A stretch of DNA of 64,000 bases from Rotaria socialis (lineage: Eukaryota; Rotifera; Eurotatoria; Philodinida; Philodinidae). The stretch's first letter is position 1. Each line of letters opens with the position of its first letter. Made by a program: the position numbers and the translations under genes. The stretch spans positions 1 through 64,000 of the forward strand of contig CAJNYU010001691.1 of assembly GCA_905331475.1 (NCBI GenBank), given 5' to 3'. Below are positions 12,176 through 24,932 of the stretch, in pieces. Below the pieces are notes generated by a model. The model was not told where the DNA came from, did not search any database, and saw nothing but the letters and a program-made list of their open reading frames with translations.

Positions 12176-12694
12176 AGCTAAATGATTTTTTCATAGATAC
12201 ATCTATAGAAAATGATTAAGATATAAGAAAAAAAATTTGATCTTACTCATACAAAGAAAAAAATTGCAAATGATCAAAACACTTAGTGTTGTTGTTCCAT
12301 TAGTTAATGACTGAATGAAATAAAATTAAAAAAAAAGAAGAAATCATTATCAGATGTTATTATTTTATTTTATTTTATTTTTATCTCTAGTTCTCAATGA
12401 GTAGTTAGTCGATCAACGTCATTCTCAATGGTTAGATTGAGTATGTGTAAAGCAATTATAGATTCAATTCATTTATTGTTTAGATTTTTGTTCCTTCTTT
12501 GCTTTTTCTATTGTTAAAGAATAATAGGAAGAACTTTACCTGGTGTATTTATATGTATTTGTAATGTATGTGTATATAGTGTGATTGTTAATGAAAAGAA
12601 ACCATCACGATGATTTCAATACAATACAATCGCATCGATACTCTCAATGTGGCTGACGCCGACGCCGTACACACTTAGCCCGATTTTTTTCTTC

Positions 12695-12719
12695 CCTCTC
12701 TCTCTCTCTCTCTCTCTCT
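12695..12719. repeat. (TC)n microsatellite
   Basis: CT dinucleotide run of about 12 units in the SoxB upstream region. Confidence 0.95.
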
Positions 12720-12908
12720 ACGGATGGGAGCACAAAAGAAGAAAAAAAATTGAGAGAAATATTAAGTATTGGATTCGTATTGTATACTGCGTCAATAACA
12801 GCACATGGTTTCTCGTGTACGAATGTGTATATGTGCGGCTGCTCTAAAGGTGTGAGAGTGTATTGTTCGACGCAGATTTTCTCTCCTCACTCGCTTCTCT
12901 CTGTATAT

Positions 12909-12946
12909 ATGTGTGTGTGTGTGTATGTATGTCTCTCTCTCTCTCT
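12909..12946. repeat. Compound (GT)n-(CT)n microsatellite
   Basis: A GT run passes through GTAT steps into a CT run. Confidence 0.9.
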
Positions 12947-14884
12947 TGCTTGCTGTCGTTCTGACGTTGTTCTTTCTACTTGAATAATAATAGCAGTCGG
13001 GTCAGGTATGCGGGCGAACAAAATCGAGCGCATTCGTTAGCAGAACGCAACAGAAAGAGGGATAGAGAGAGAGGAGAATTTTCTATCTTATTCTCCACCA
13101 ATGCGCTGCCATTTGATATAAGTATCATTGCGATTGGTGCACAAATGAGAAAATTCAGCCAATCATTCCGATAGTGAGTCTAAGCAAGAAAGAAAAAATT
13201 CATTAGAATATTTTATTGTTTGTTGTTGCAATTGGCGCACGCGCGTTTATATGCTTGTATATACACTCTTATAAAACATCGAAACAAGAAAAATAAAAAA
13301 AAAATAAAAAGAATGAGCACGACAGAAACGAAACAAAAAGTACTGAATGCTTTTGATTTTGGGTCGGATTGTAAATAGCCTAAAATAAAGAAAAGAAGAA
13401 AGAATAATGAATTCAGTTCAGCTTATCATTAGACGGATTAAGAGAATATTTTTGATCCATTACTATTGTTAATGATGCAATGAATAATAACAAAAAAAGA
13501 ACTAATCTCTTTTCTTTTAGAAAAAATATTTGCCTATTAAGCAGACATACAGATAAATATCTAATCATTAAGTGATAGATAACATAACAAAAACAAAAAA
13601 AATGTTAAACTGCATTTGTCACCTCAATTGGTATAATTATATACGTAAGTTGTCAATAGAGAAGAAGAAAAAACGATGTAAGAGAGATATGAAGACATAT
13701 TTTATTTCTAATCTCTTTCACGTGCACATATACGTATACTCGAAAAATCGAATCGTAACTTCTGCTCAATAATTATGGCTTTGCTTCGTCGTGTCAAACG
13801 TGTTGAGTTACACAGCATGAATTATCCATATAGAATCTTGTTTCTTTCGATGATAATTAATTAATTGAATAACCTATAATTGAGTTTGAACGTGACATAC
13901 GATGCTGAGAACTTCTTTTTCTTCTTCTGCTTGTCCCTTCGCAAAAAACAAGAACCCCTGCGTCGATTAGGCATCAGCTGGCTACGATCATCATTATGGT
14001 CACCCCGCCTATCATCATAATCATCGTTTCAATCGATTTTTCATTCCTTTTTTTTCTCTTGCTCTCTTGAGTAGCTATCGGGCATCAACTGTTCGCAACT
14101 ACCTTCCGAGAACACCAGCGAAACATTTCCGTTTTTATTCTAATCAAACACAACACAGAGAAATTGATTGAGCAGAAGAAGAAAATTCTTTTGAAATATA
14201 TGCACATAAGATAGACGTAAAAGAAAATACTGTGCATACTCTGCTTGCTTATTCGAGTATATTTGCCTTCTATTATTCATGATTTTATTTGCTTAATATC
14301 TTTGAGTATGCCTCTTTCGTTTCGTTTCACCTATATCAGAACTTAAATAAACATCAATGGCTACTGTCGAATGATTAGATTGTCAAATCAAACTTTTTTT
14401 TTTCGTCTCCATATTATTTGATCTATGATGAAAATAAGAAACAGGTGTTAGATCCGCCTACTAATAAATTTAAGTTCAACACATTATAAACACAGAAGAA
14501 CAAGCAAAAAAAAGAGGTTATGCTGATCTTGATATATTTAGTAATGTTCGATTTAAAACTAGACGAACGGATGTTGATAAGTATCCGGCTTTTCTCATCG
14601 ATATATACATATATATGACTAGAAGGAAATTGCACACGTATGTTCCACGTAAGAGAATGCGAGAAATCATTTTGACACCTTATTTTTTGTCTCTTTTTCT
14701 CGTTTTCATTTCAACGATAGATGATGATCGATGTGTGTGTGTGTGTTATAGTTTCGCTAATGTGCCCGTTGGCCCAAAAAAAAAAGTCGTTTGCTATTTT
14801 AACGACAATACTAACAAAAAAAGAAAAGTACATTGCAATACGTGTTCACTTGAGCGTATGCTGTGGGAGAAAGCACCTTCCTAT

Positions 14885-14907
14885 AATATATATATATATA
14901 TATATAT
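14885..14907. repeat. (TA)n microsatellite
   Basis: About 11 TA units; no gene nearby. Confidence 0.95.
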
Positions 14908-15600
14908 GAATTTTTTATATGTCTGATTGTGCTTGACTGAACAACAGTGCTCTATACGAAATGATATCACTCATTTGATCCATCATTAGGAATGAATAGA
15001 AGAGAAAAACTATTTCCCAAGAGAAAAATGGGTTGGTTCGATGTAATGAAGCGAAGCCGGAGGCGGGCTCCATGCCATTCGATTATTGACATAGAATGTC
15101 TTTCATTCTTTTGCTCATTTTAATTATGTAGACAAGCACCTTATCCATCCGGAATATAGATCAAACGACTCAACGAAAGCCGGCAAACATTGCCAATTGT
15201 TTCCTGATGACATTCCATGCAGATAAATTTCTTTCGTGATATTGAACCGTCGGTACTCAGATATTTTCTTTTTTCTTCTCCTTCTTTATTATTTGTCAAT
15301 GTGCGTGATTTGAAGATCAATGATAGATCTTCCCATATCGTCTCTCTCGTCTTTTGATAGTTGTCTTATTTTTTTTTATACTGTGGTTGGAACGATGATG
15401 CCAATTCAACGGACGTCGTTCGACTTCCTTCCGTCACCGTCGGTCGGAAGGTGAATGAAAGCGAACGCAAACGATAGTTCAAGTTGGCAAAAAAAGAAGA
15501 AAATGAGAAGGATACTTCAGCTGATTCTTAAGTAGCAATTTTGCCGTGTTGCTGTCCAGCTCTTGACTTGTGCATGCTCTAAGAAAAAGAAAATGAGTCC

Positions 15601-15625
15601 TAGAGAGAAAGAGAGAGAGAGAGAA
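15601..15625. repeat. (GA)n microsatellite
   Basis: GA-rich dinucleotide run with one interruption. Confidence 0.9.
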
Positions 15626-16056
15626 AGAGTGAATGAGACATACAGATTCGAAGAAAAGGATATCATCATTCTCAGGGATCAATTTTCCAATCGTTCACAT
15701 CACTTAAGCTGTTGTTGTTGTTGTTATTTAAGAAATCGGATTGTATAAACGATAGAATAGACATTTGTCACAACATTCAATATATCTATTCGTGTCATTA
15801 GTTTTGTCAAAATAGAAAACCTAATTAGAAGATTGAATTGTTCGTGCTCATGAATATATGCTTTTTCTATCCCCATGGAACACCGATCATCATCTCTGAG
15901 AGAAAGTGAGTGAGTTGCGTGACCGAGCGTCTCTTGAGTGATTGTGCTCGGGTGACAAACATGTACAATGATGCTGTCAATGCATTTTCTATGCGCGTGA
16001 TTTGATTCGATTGGGGACTATGTGTGCGTGTCAATCGAGACAAACTGTCACCGTCA

Positions 16057-16079
16057 CCATCATCATCATCATCATCATC
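16057..16079. repeat. (ATC)n microsatellite
   Basis: About seven trinucleotide units. Confidence 0.9.
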
Positions 16080-17305
16080 GACGCGACAGACAGACAGAAT
16101 GGCATAGATTTGAAAAATGAAATTTTGTGCGGTACCTGTTTGTTTTCGTTTGAAAGAAGAGATGGGGATTTTTCTCGCTCGCTCTCTCAGTTTGTCAAGC
16201 AAGATTTAGATCAATATTTATTTATCATCTTTACTAATCCTTAATTCTATGTATGTCACGCGCTCACGGCAAGTGAAGGTCGTCCACTTAACACATCTAT
16301 ACTCATTATAAGCTTAGTAAAGTAAAGAAAAGGATTGTACAACATCGTTGATCGATCAACAACACATAGAAATACAAGCTCTTATTTACGATCAATTAGA
16401 TCTTTTCGATTATTTTGAAGATTTTTTTTGAATAATCAAGAATCGACAGAAAACGGAAACACTTGAAATGCAATAGATGATTTGTCATCAAAGACCATGT
16501 GCCGACATTGCAATCGAAAAAAGAAATCATACTTCTTTTTTTTGCCAGGTTGAAAGTCATTATCGTTTCTTTTAATTTCTATTCAAATGAGCAGATGAAA
16601 TAGAACAATAAGATGAATATTTGCTATGTCATCTTGCACATAGGCGATATTCTCTTTGCAAAAATCGGCATATCCTACTATTTTGAAATTATAGCTGATT
16701 TAATTCCACGATGAGCATGGAATAAATTATTTGCTTTCTTCCGGACAATCAAAGACGTGACAAGAAAACTTCAATTGTATACGGAACACGAAGAAACAAA
16801 AGCATTTCATGGTGAGAACTAACATGAGATCATCGATCCCTTTGGCGATATTCTCAATTAAAACTAATATGCTCTTTGCTAGATATATAGATGATTGTTA
16901 AATACATTTGAATTCATCAATAATGTATCAATATTTACAAAGAAAATATACTATAAAAACTATCGAATTTCATTCAAGTAATTATATATTGAATTAATCG
17001 ATGAAAAGTTTTGTTTTTCTTTCGATTTTTTAGATGTGTTACTGTACAAAATTCACGTACAAAACGCATGTATGTTTCACATGTCAAGGTTATACTTACA
17101 GTATATTATTTTTACTTCAAAATACTATCAAAACAAACATAAAAACAAACGCTTTTTGACATAAGAAATAAAGATTTCTTTTAAAGAGAATATTACATTT
17201 TTCAATCAGTACCATATCATAACATATATTCAGTATTAACTAATATATATATATAGTCAAACTTACATTATCATCTAAACTTGTGAGATTACTGCCATCT
17301 ATGGA

Positions 17306-18430
17306 AACTAGATGGTATTCGAGTTTCACTCGACTACGAAATGCGGTGCGAAGCACACGAGCCGAATTTTCGAAAGTAGCGAGAATAAGATTTAAAAAAT
17401 AAATGATTCACTTTAAGATTCATTACANGAGTCGGATTTTCACGAAAAATCTACAATTCAGAGAAATCTTGAATACTTTTTATGTCGACATGATGAAATG
17501 CATCAGTGAGAAAACTCCATTCTTACTTAGCGATACATTCTTAAGGATCAATTTCGATTGATCGATTAATTATCTCGATGATTCATTATCTTAGATCAGC
17601 TGTAAATGAATAGACTATAGTGGATAACATATGTTCGTGACGTCACTTTAATTATCTCGCAACAAATTCCTTTCATTTTTGTCATTTTGGAACCACATTT
17701 GTGAGTGAACAGAACTTCAGATTAAAGATTCGAAAACATATGTTCTTAGTTCGATCTTGATACTTCGATCTGACGTTTTAACGAGTTTTCTACGATTTTC
17801 GGTTCTCGAGATCATTGCGTCACAAAATGACGACTTGTGATGCGTACGTCAAGTAAGTAAAAAATAATAAAAAACTAGATGGTATTCAAGTTTCACTCGA
17901 ATACGAAATGCGATGCGAAGCTCAAATCGGATCTTCACGAAAAATCTACGATTCAGAGAAATCTTGAATGCTTTTTATGGCGACATCATGAAATTCATCG
18001 CCGAGAAAACTCTATTCTTACTTAGCGATACATTCTTAAGGATCGATTTCGATTGATCGATTAATTATCTGTATGATTCATTATCTTAGATCAGCTGTAA
18101 ATTGATAGACTGTAGTGGCTAACATATGTTCATGACGTCACTTTAATTATCTTGCAACAAATTTCTTTCATTTTCGTCATTTTGGAAGCACATTTATGAA
18201 CGAACGAAATTGCAGATTGAAGATTCGAAAAAAGATGTAAGAAGTTCAATTTGAATATTTCCATCTCACGTTTTAACGACATTTCTATGAATTTCCGTTC
18301 TCGAGATCATCGCGACACAAAATGACGAAAAAGATGCGTACGTCGAGAACTTAAAACAAAAATAATTAAAAAAAAAAAAAAAAATTTGGGACGGACTACA
18401 TAAATGCTGTGCTTCGCACCACATTAAATA
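17306..18430. repeat. Tandem dimer of a ~0.5 kb non-coding repeat
   Basis: Two head-to-tail copies begin AACTAGATGGTATTC at 17306 and 17873. They stay alignable for most of their length: shared blocks include CTTACTTAGCGATACATTC, GATCGATTAATTATCT, CATGACGTCACTTTAATTAT (one base differs in copy 1) and TCTCGAGATCAT. The second copy lacks a stretch near its start and ends near a 17-base A run at about 18368-18384. GTGCTTCGCACCACATT after it is close to the inverse of AATGCGGTGCGAAGCAC near 17339, so the whole block has inverted ends. There is no coding potential. One ambiguous base (n) is at 17428. It could be a dimeric non-autonomous transposon or a short satellite. Confidence 0.75.
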
Positions 18431-19370
18431 CATTTTTGCGCAATTGATATGCTCTGACCTCTAGCGAAAAATAGAACATATATACAAAATCTTACTACTA
18501 CCATTTCCTTATTTATTTCAATTGTCTATGGAAATATTATAGTTTAACTAAATAACATATGGAACCAGCGTGTGAAATTTTTCTTAAACGCATATTCACA
18601 CTTGAAATTAGGAATTTCCTTTTCTGCCAAATTTTTATCTTTTTCTCTGAACGGTGTCAATCTTAACACGTCTTAATAAACGTGTGGAATATTTCAATCT
18701 TACCTGAATAATTATTGTTAACGTCGATGTACGAACCATTTTTATTCTATCGACTTAGCTAATGCCAAGCGACATTCGACACTGAAGTATAATAAACATG
18801 AAGCTTGTAGTTTTACTATTTTAGAAGCCGTCGTTTTTTATATGTGAAGATATAATACCAGTCAGCCCATTCTTCTTGTTCTCGGCGCTCTTTGAATTGT
18901 GAATGTGTATTTATATAGTGCGCATGGCACGAATGGTAGCGCTTGTCGACAATGCTATTCATCTTCTAACATTGCCATACACAATTCATTGAATTCAATT
19001 CACCAGTAGTTGTAGCAGCAACAGCAGTTTCTTTTTTCTCTGTGCTTTCAAAGCACCCACAAATAAAAAACGACACAAAAGCCGCTTAGATACGGTTGAT
19101 TGAAATGGCAGTTGCCCTGTCTTTCCTTTTTTTTTTCTTCTTTTTTTCTCTCCCTGTCTCTCTCTCTCTTTCTTTTTTGACCCACATGAGTTGTCTTTAT
19201 GTATCGTCGTCGTTGTTGAGTATAAAGGATACTCTTCACTTCGCCTCCTGTGCGTCCCTTTTGTTCGTATGTCCTCTCCTTTTGAAATCAACACAACAAT
19301 AACACATCCATATATTCATGAGGCAGTCAAGCAGGCGAACGAACGAATGAATGAATGGATGAAAAGAAAG

Positions 19371-19404
19371 AATGAATGAATGAATGAATGAATGAATGAA
19401 TGAA
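19371..19404. repeat. (AATG)n microsatellite
   Basis: About eight tetranucleotide units, with degenerate units on both sides from 19343 to 19412. Confidence 0.9.
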
Positions 19405-22400
19405 TAAATAAAGGAAGGTTGCCCTGTAGCTATTCTGCATAGTATTAAAAATTGAGTAAAGAAATCTTTCTTCTTTTTTCCACGTCTACCTGATCTATCA
19501 GGCTGACAAACTGTATACAAACGTAAATCTACTGTGATGAGAAGATGATTGTTCGCTTTTGTTCTATGTGAATGTAAGCTTTATAAGCAGGAATGGAAAA
19601 TACAGAAATAAAAGAAGAATAGGAAAAAAACACTCACAGGCAATCTTCCCATAAAATATATATAAAGGCGTCATTTACTATAGCTAGTTAGCATCCGGTG
19701 ACGCGCTACAGTTACTTTTCTTCTTTTTTTTCGTAATATGGCAGTCTTCTTTGTCTGTCGTCTATTTTTTTTTCAATTAAATAGTCAAATTAGTTGGTCG
19801 ACACTGAGTGACTCTTCAAAATTTACATAGCCTTTTTGGAAAGTAAAAACTATCAACGTAAGTTACGATGCATTTTCAAAAAAACAAGAACAAGACCAGC
19901 AGCAATCGTTTTACAAACATTTTTACAATGATAAAATTCTTATACAGGATATGATGCTTCCCCTCAAAATTAATTAGGGTACATGATAATTAGATATAGA
20001 TAGCTCGAAGCAAACTAGCCTCTATACATATGCTCCTGGTATCAAATCTATTCCAGTAACTGATATATTATTTTAATGGGTTCTATTCATCAAGTCTTTA
20101 CATGAAAGAAAATTCGACGGTATTTACTTTGATAGTATTATCATAATTACTTATCGTAAAGTTAAATCAGATGATTTTGATATCATTCAACTTAAAGCAT
20201 ACCTGCTCATGTCAAGTTAATTTGTATGTTATGCATGAAAAGCGTTCATTGACAGAACAACGAAAATTTTCACTGCACGAGTTATTTTTGTTATATGTTT
20301 ATACAATGTTTACAAACAAGAATCAAACTAAGTTCATAGTTCAAATGTTCTTCAACTATTACTATCGTGAAACATATACATTATCAATAGTATAAATAAC
20401 GAAAATTATTAAGCTTCTCTATTTACCATATGGCTTCTTACATGGATACTATAGCTCGTATTATTTTCACTTTTATATTTAGTATTTCTGTTGTTATTTC
20501 TTTCTAATAGAGATCCTTTCAATGAAATTCATACTGAAAAGCTATTTCTTGACCCATGAGAAATTTTCTCGACAGATATTTTCAAATTTATCACACACAT
20601 TTAACATAAGCAATACCTTATGAAATGAGAAAACACTTATTGATGCTAATTTGAACTGTTTGTTTTTCTAGTAAAATGCTTGAGGTTCAACGGGTTCTCT
20701 GAGGAATAAGTTGTCGCTAGTGTACGGTCATTTCTGTGGTGCCAGCGATCTCTGAAAGATAATTATAACGAGAAGAATTAAAATCGAAAGCTATACATTG
20801 TAGAAACATCAAAATAGCATAGTGGAATTTTTGGATGGATGTAAATAAATATATCTCTCAAATGAAATCTTTAGCAAACTATAGACAGTTTGTTTTGGGA
20901 ACACCATGCATAAATAGAAGTTTTGGATGCAATATGGAACCCAAAAACAAAAAACATTTTCTTTCGAGTCCTGTTGAGCTTTATCAGCTACATGAATTTT
21001 ATCGAGTTCTTTATTTTTATGAGGTCCTTCAAGTGAAAAATATATTCTTTTTATTAAAAAGAGACTTGTCCCAATCGTGTCGATTATTAATTTTTTTTTA
21101 TTCACATAGCAAGAGTATAAATTCAATAGGCGCGTCATGAGAACAAACATTTTTTCATAAACCTCTACACAGAATAGAAGCCCGCCCCCTAGGTTAGATT
21201 TCTTGGTTGAAAATCAAGGTTAGCTAATGAAAAATGAAAGGATGAACATGTCTCTATCAAATAACGCAAAAACTGGCATCAAGGCATGCTTTGCTATAAA
21301 ATTATAGCTTGCGGAACAGAGACACCCATGCGCTTCTATTCTGTAGGGGGTTGAATGAGAATATTCATTAGATTGTCTTTTACTTTCATTATTCTCATGC
21401 TTATTATTATTAATCACAGCGAATGATAGTTTTTGTTTTTCTCAATAACAAGTCCAACCTTTTTTACATACACTTCACCATAAGATGCTTACCAGGAAAC
21501 AACTTATCTTAACTGGCTCAACAAGTATCATCCAAATGACAACAACAGTACATTGAAAGTCACACCACTTCATATTCAATACATCAACGTAGAATAGAGA
21601 CGATTCAAGATCAAAAAACAAGACCAAAGCAATTTGATAATCATAATTATGAAACGTAGCATCTGTCACGATTCTACTGAAAGAGTTGTTTGACAGTCAA
21701 CATCCTCCGTTATTGTTTATTATTACGCTTGGATCGGTAAGCGTGATATAAACTTGGCATGTACATAAAAGGAAAAATTAAAAACTAATCTATTTGTTTT
21801 ACGAGTACAAAGTTTTTACTAGGTGGTACTTGCACTATTGATACTTGTGACTTAGAGTTCATGATATTTAATCTATCGTGAAACCAATTATATTGTTTTT
21901 TGATTCATTAATGAGTCAACTATATAACTTTTTCTATCTTAGATAATGATTAAAAATTTTTCCGCAATATTATGTATGCGTGTGCGTTTATTTTTCTTAA
22001 ACTATACACAAAAGAATTGGTTTGCGTGTGAGTTTTTGTCTTGGTGTAAATATTTGACGAAAGGGGAACTCTCCCGGCTGATTAATTGCTTTTGACACAA
22101 GACTATGCGTATTATTTAGATCCAATTGCGGTTGGTATGTCCTAAAACAAATTCGACGTCTTCACTTATTTCTGCGAGTACAATGCATTTTTCTAAATAA
22201 ATGCTTTGCTCTTCCCCTATCCCTGAAGAATACGAAGAAAACTGATTCATGTATTTCAATCACAAGATTTTTTCAAGGAGAACAAAATCTTAATGAGAAT
22301 AGTTTAATGTAAAGGGTGCAGGTTTTTTTTTATTTACCGTTATCATGAAATAGGAAGATGAAATCCGTCGGTTTATATTAGTGATTTACAAGACACGCGA

Positions 22401-22542
22401 TCGGTATGCCTGCTTCTTAAAAATAAGGGGACCAAGAAATTCATAGGAATCTATTCCTTTTAATGCATGTCTCCTACCATTAGAAGTGCAGTACATCGGT
22501 AGTAATAAACTGAGAGTAGGATCTATGAAATAGGGTTGCATG

Positions 22543-22570
22543 TATTATTTTATTTTATTTTATTTTATTT
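22543..22570. repeat. (TTTTA)n microsatellite
   Basis: About five pentanucleotide units roughly 210 bp downstream of the endophilin-B stop codon. Confidence 0.9.
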
Positions 22571-22781
22571 TCTATTTAAAAAATACCACAAATGAAAATA
22601 TGTCGAAAAACTAAAAATGCATCAAATAAATAATCTTTTGATTGCATAATCCATGTGCGTTTGCCATCAGAATATATCACGAAGCAAGAATCAACATTGA
22701 AGTAGGATCCAAATAATTGGAAGACGAAAAACGCACAAAAAACAACAACAACAACAACAACAGCAAACAAATATGAATGCA

Positions 22782-24369
22782 TCAAGAGAGCAATGCATCA
22801 ATCTGTAAATAGGCTCGTGGCACTCGTCCTTGTTGTTTTGTTAGTTGTTTTTCGACTGTTACCCAATCTGAATCATCACCATCTGATATAATATTGACTG
22901 TCTAAAAATGACGTAGCATGACAACAATTTTTAATTCAACGAAAATCTTCTTACTTCTTTTGCTAAAACACTAAGCTCATTGGAATCTAACGCCTCGTAA
23001 TCAAATTTAACAATTGCAGTGCGTAAACGAGGTAGCGATGCATGGGGTATTGGTTTTGACAAGCTGAATAATCAGGACATTAGTTTTTTGTTTTATTAGG
23101 AAAAAAAAAGAAAAACGTTACCCAATTTTTTTATGAAATTCTTCAAGGATTTGTACTGATTTTTGATGATACTGTAATTCAGATTCGATTAAGTCAAATA
23201 AACAGCTTAAATGATGATTCTATAAAAAGAAAAAGAAAAATAAAAGGATATGAAATAAAGCATGTACGTCCATAGACGGAGAGAGAGAGACTATTTACTT
23301 GAGCATTAGGTAAACCGTCGAGCGTTAAGCGTGTTATATGGTATTGACGTTCGAACTCGGCTTGTGCATGACGAACATCAGCATCAGAACTCTAAAAAAT
23401 TCATCAGAATCTATTGAAATGACAATATTTGATTGATAGGATAAGAAAAAAGATGCTGAATGAATTCTTGTTCTTCTACAACTTTCATATGCAAATAACA
23501 TACAAAGTCAATGGGTCTAATTTACTCGGAATTCAATACAACATAATATGAAAAATACTCACATCAGCCATGGCTACTGGTGTATTGTTGTTGCGACTAA
23601 GCATTTTACTTTTTTTCTGTTTCGATCGTGCCGCATCAAGATCAAGGCGTCTCATTTCTAATGTACGACGTTCTTTCTAAAATTATAGAAACAAACAAAT
23701 AAGCAAATATAAAACCTGCCAGATGATTCAAATAGGAATATTTACTGTGATGGATTTCATTTCACCTTCAAGAAAACTTTTCAATGGTTGCATATAACCC
23801 ATGACTGATGATTGTATAAAATCTTTATAGATATGACCTAATTTCTGATGAGTTTGACCGCATTTTATTAATGTCGAACCTAATCGAAAAATGATTGAGC
23901 GAGAAAAGATTAGCAATTCATCGTACCATACTGTGTTGATGAACCAAAATCATTTCCTGCTTCGACCATACATTGTCCTAATTGTTCAACTATATTTTGT
24001 TTGTTTGTTTTTTGATCAAATTTCGTTAATATAAAATCTTCAAGGCGTTCATCTAGGGAAAAAAAAGCAAATTCTCTTTAGTAAGTTTTACTCGTTGATT
24101 CGAAAAATATCGACTTACTCGGATTTGGTTGAAGAAAAATGCTCACATTCGATATCAATCGTTCAGTCCATGCTTTTGCTCGATCAGCATCTAATAGTAA
24201 ATGATCAAAATTGTCATCATATTCTGTTCTATCAGTTGCTTGGCCAAGTTTTTCTTCTGTAAACTATATTAATGAAGCATTTAAATAATGAATTCATTTT
24301 TTTTCTATTATGAAATACCTGCTTAGCTCGAGACAGTAAGGTACCGGCTGCTTTTAAGTTAAAATTCAT
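22782..24369 (-). CDS. SH3GLB: Endophilin-B (BAR plus SH3 membrane-remodelling protein)
   Basis: Nine exons on the minus strand: 24369-24319, 24263-24119, 24052-23927, 23879-23746, 23676-23563, 23391-23299, 23219-23122, 23063-22955 and 22901-22782. All have GT..AG introns of about 50-180 bp, and the joined frame gives 329 residues. The N-terminus MNFNLKAAGTLLSRAKQ followed by FTEEKLGQAT is the endophilin-B signature: an amphipathic helix leading into the BAR domain. Further BAR matches include TLIKCGQTHQKLG, PLKSFLEGEMKSI and RRLDLDAARSKQKKSK. A C-terminal SH3 domain (about 268-326) starts TAIVKFDYEALDSNELS and ends GRVPRAYLQI. In animals endophilin-B binds and curves membranes in autophagy, mitochondrial and endosomal traffic and recruits proline-rich partners. 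Length is slightly below the vertebrate protein. Whether it matches SH3GLB1 or SH3GLB2 cannot be said. Confidence 0.93.
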
Positions 24370-24502
24370 TCTACTTTTTTAATATACACGTGTGTCTAAA
24401 TCGTTGTGAGACGAAGTAAATGAACACATACCCTATTCAACTTGACTTTCTGTCAAGAGAAGAAAAAATGGAATAGCTGGAATATATATATTTATATATA
24501 TG

Positions 24503-24523
24503 TAGAGAGAGAGAGAGAGAGAG
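24503..24523. repeat. (GA)n microsatellite
   Basis: About ten GA units near the 5' end of the endophilin-B gene. Confidence 0.9.
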
Positions 24524-24911
24524 AAAAAAAACGAGTAGAAGAAAACAAGAAGATGAATGGCATTTTTTTTTCAGATGTGACGAGACGAAGAAGAACTAAT
24601 ACGGCAAAAGCAACTCGATCATTGTGTTTTGCTGATGCACGACAAAATGCATTGGGGTGAAAAGATAAGAAGAGTGAAAGAGAAAAAGAAAAAGTGACGA
24701 GGAATTTGATTTTCCGTCGTACGCTCATGCTTTTTTTTCTTTCTTTTTTTCTTTCCCATCTTATTCTATTGCCATGCACATTACTATCAAAAACCACTTC
24801 ATTTACTATTTTCTGATGCTAGCGGTTTCTGAACAATTATCTCAAGTGGGTAATGCTACTATTATGAGAATAAAATAAGTGAGCATATTTCAACTATCGT
24901 TTAGTTACAAA

Positions 24912-24932
24912 GATATATATATATATATATAT
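24912..24932. repeat. (TA)n microsatellite
   Basis: About ten TA units. Confidence 0.9.

Larger units (their letters stand above)
12176..17305. other. Gene-free 5' region of SoxB with microsatellites
   Basis: More than 5 kb upstream of SoxB holds no recognisable coding exon on either strand. It contains TC (12695-12719), GT and CT (12909-12946), TA (14885-14907), GA (15601-15625) and ATC (16057-16079) runs and many short non-conserved frames. Such a large empty flank beside a developmental regulator is compatible with cis-regulatory DNA, but no specific element can be identified by eye. Confidence 0.6.
18431..22781. other. Gene-free region between the SoxB upstream DNA and endophilin-B
   Basis: No conserved gene was recognised. 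A tetranucleotide AATG run lies at about 19371-19404 and a TTTTA run at 22543-22570. A foldback of 13 bp arms (ACAGAATAGAAGC near 21170 and its inverse near 21332) occurs with C/G-rich edges. Overlapping open frames of about 100 codons at 20809-21150 lie on both strands and look like chance. Confidence 0.5.

Noticed and set aside
17428-17428. Ambiguous base n
   Set aside because: A single uncalled base inside a repeat; treated as an assembly uncertainty, not a feature.
20809-21150. Frames of 113 and 101 codons on opposite strands
   Set aside because: They overlap each other fully, match no domain and have no splice context; probably chance.
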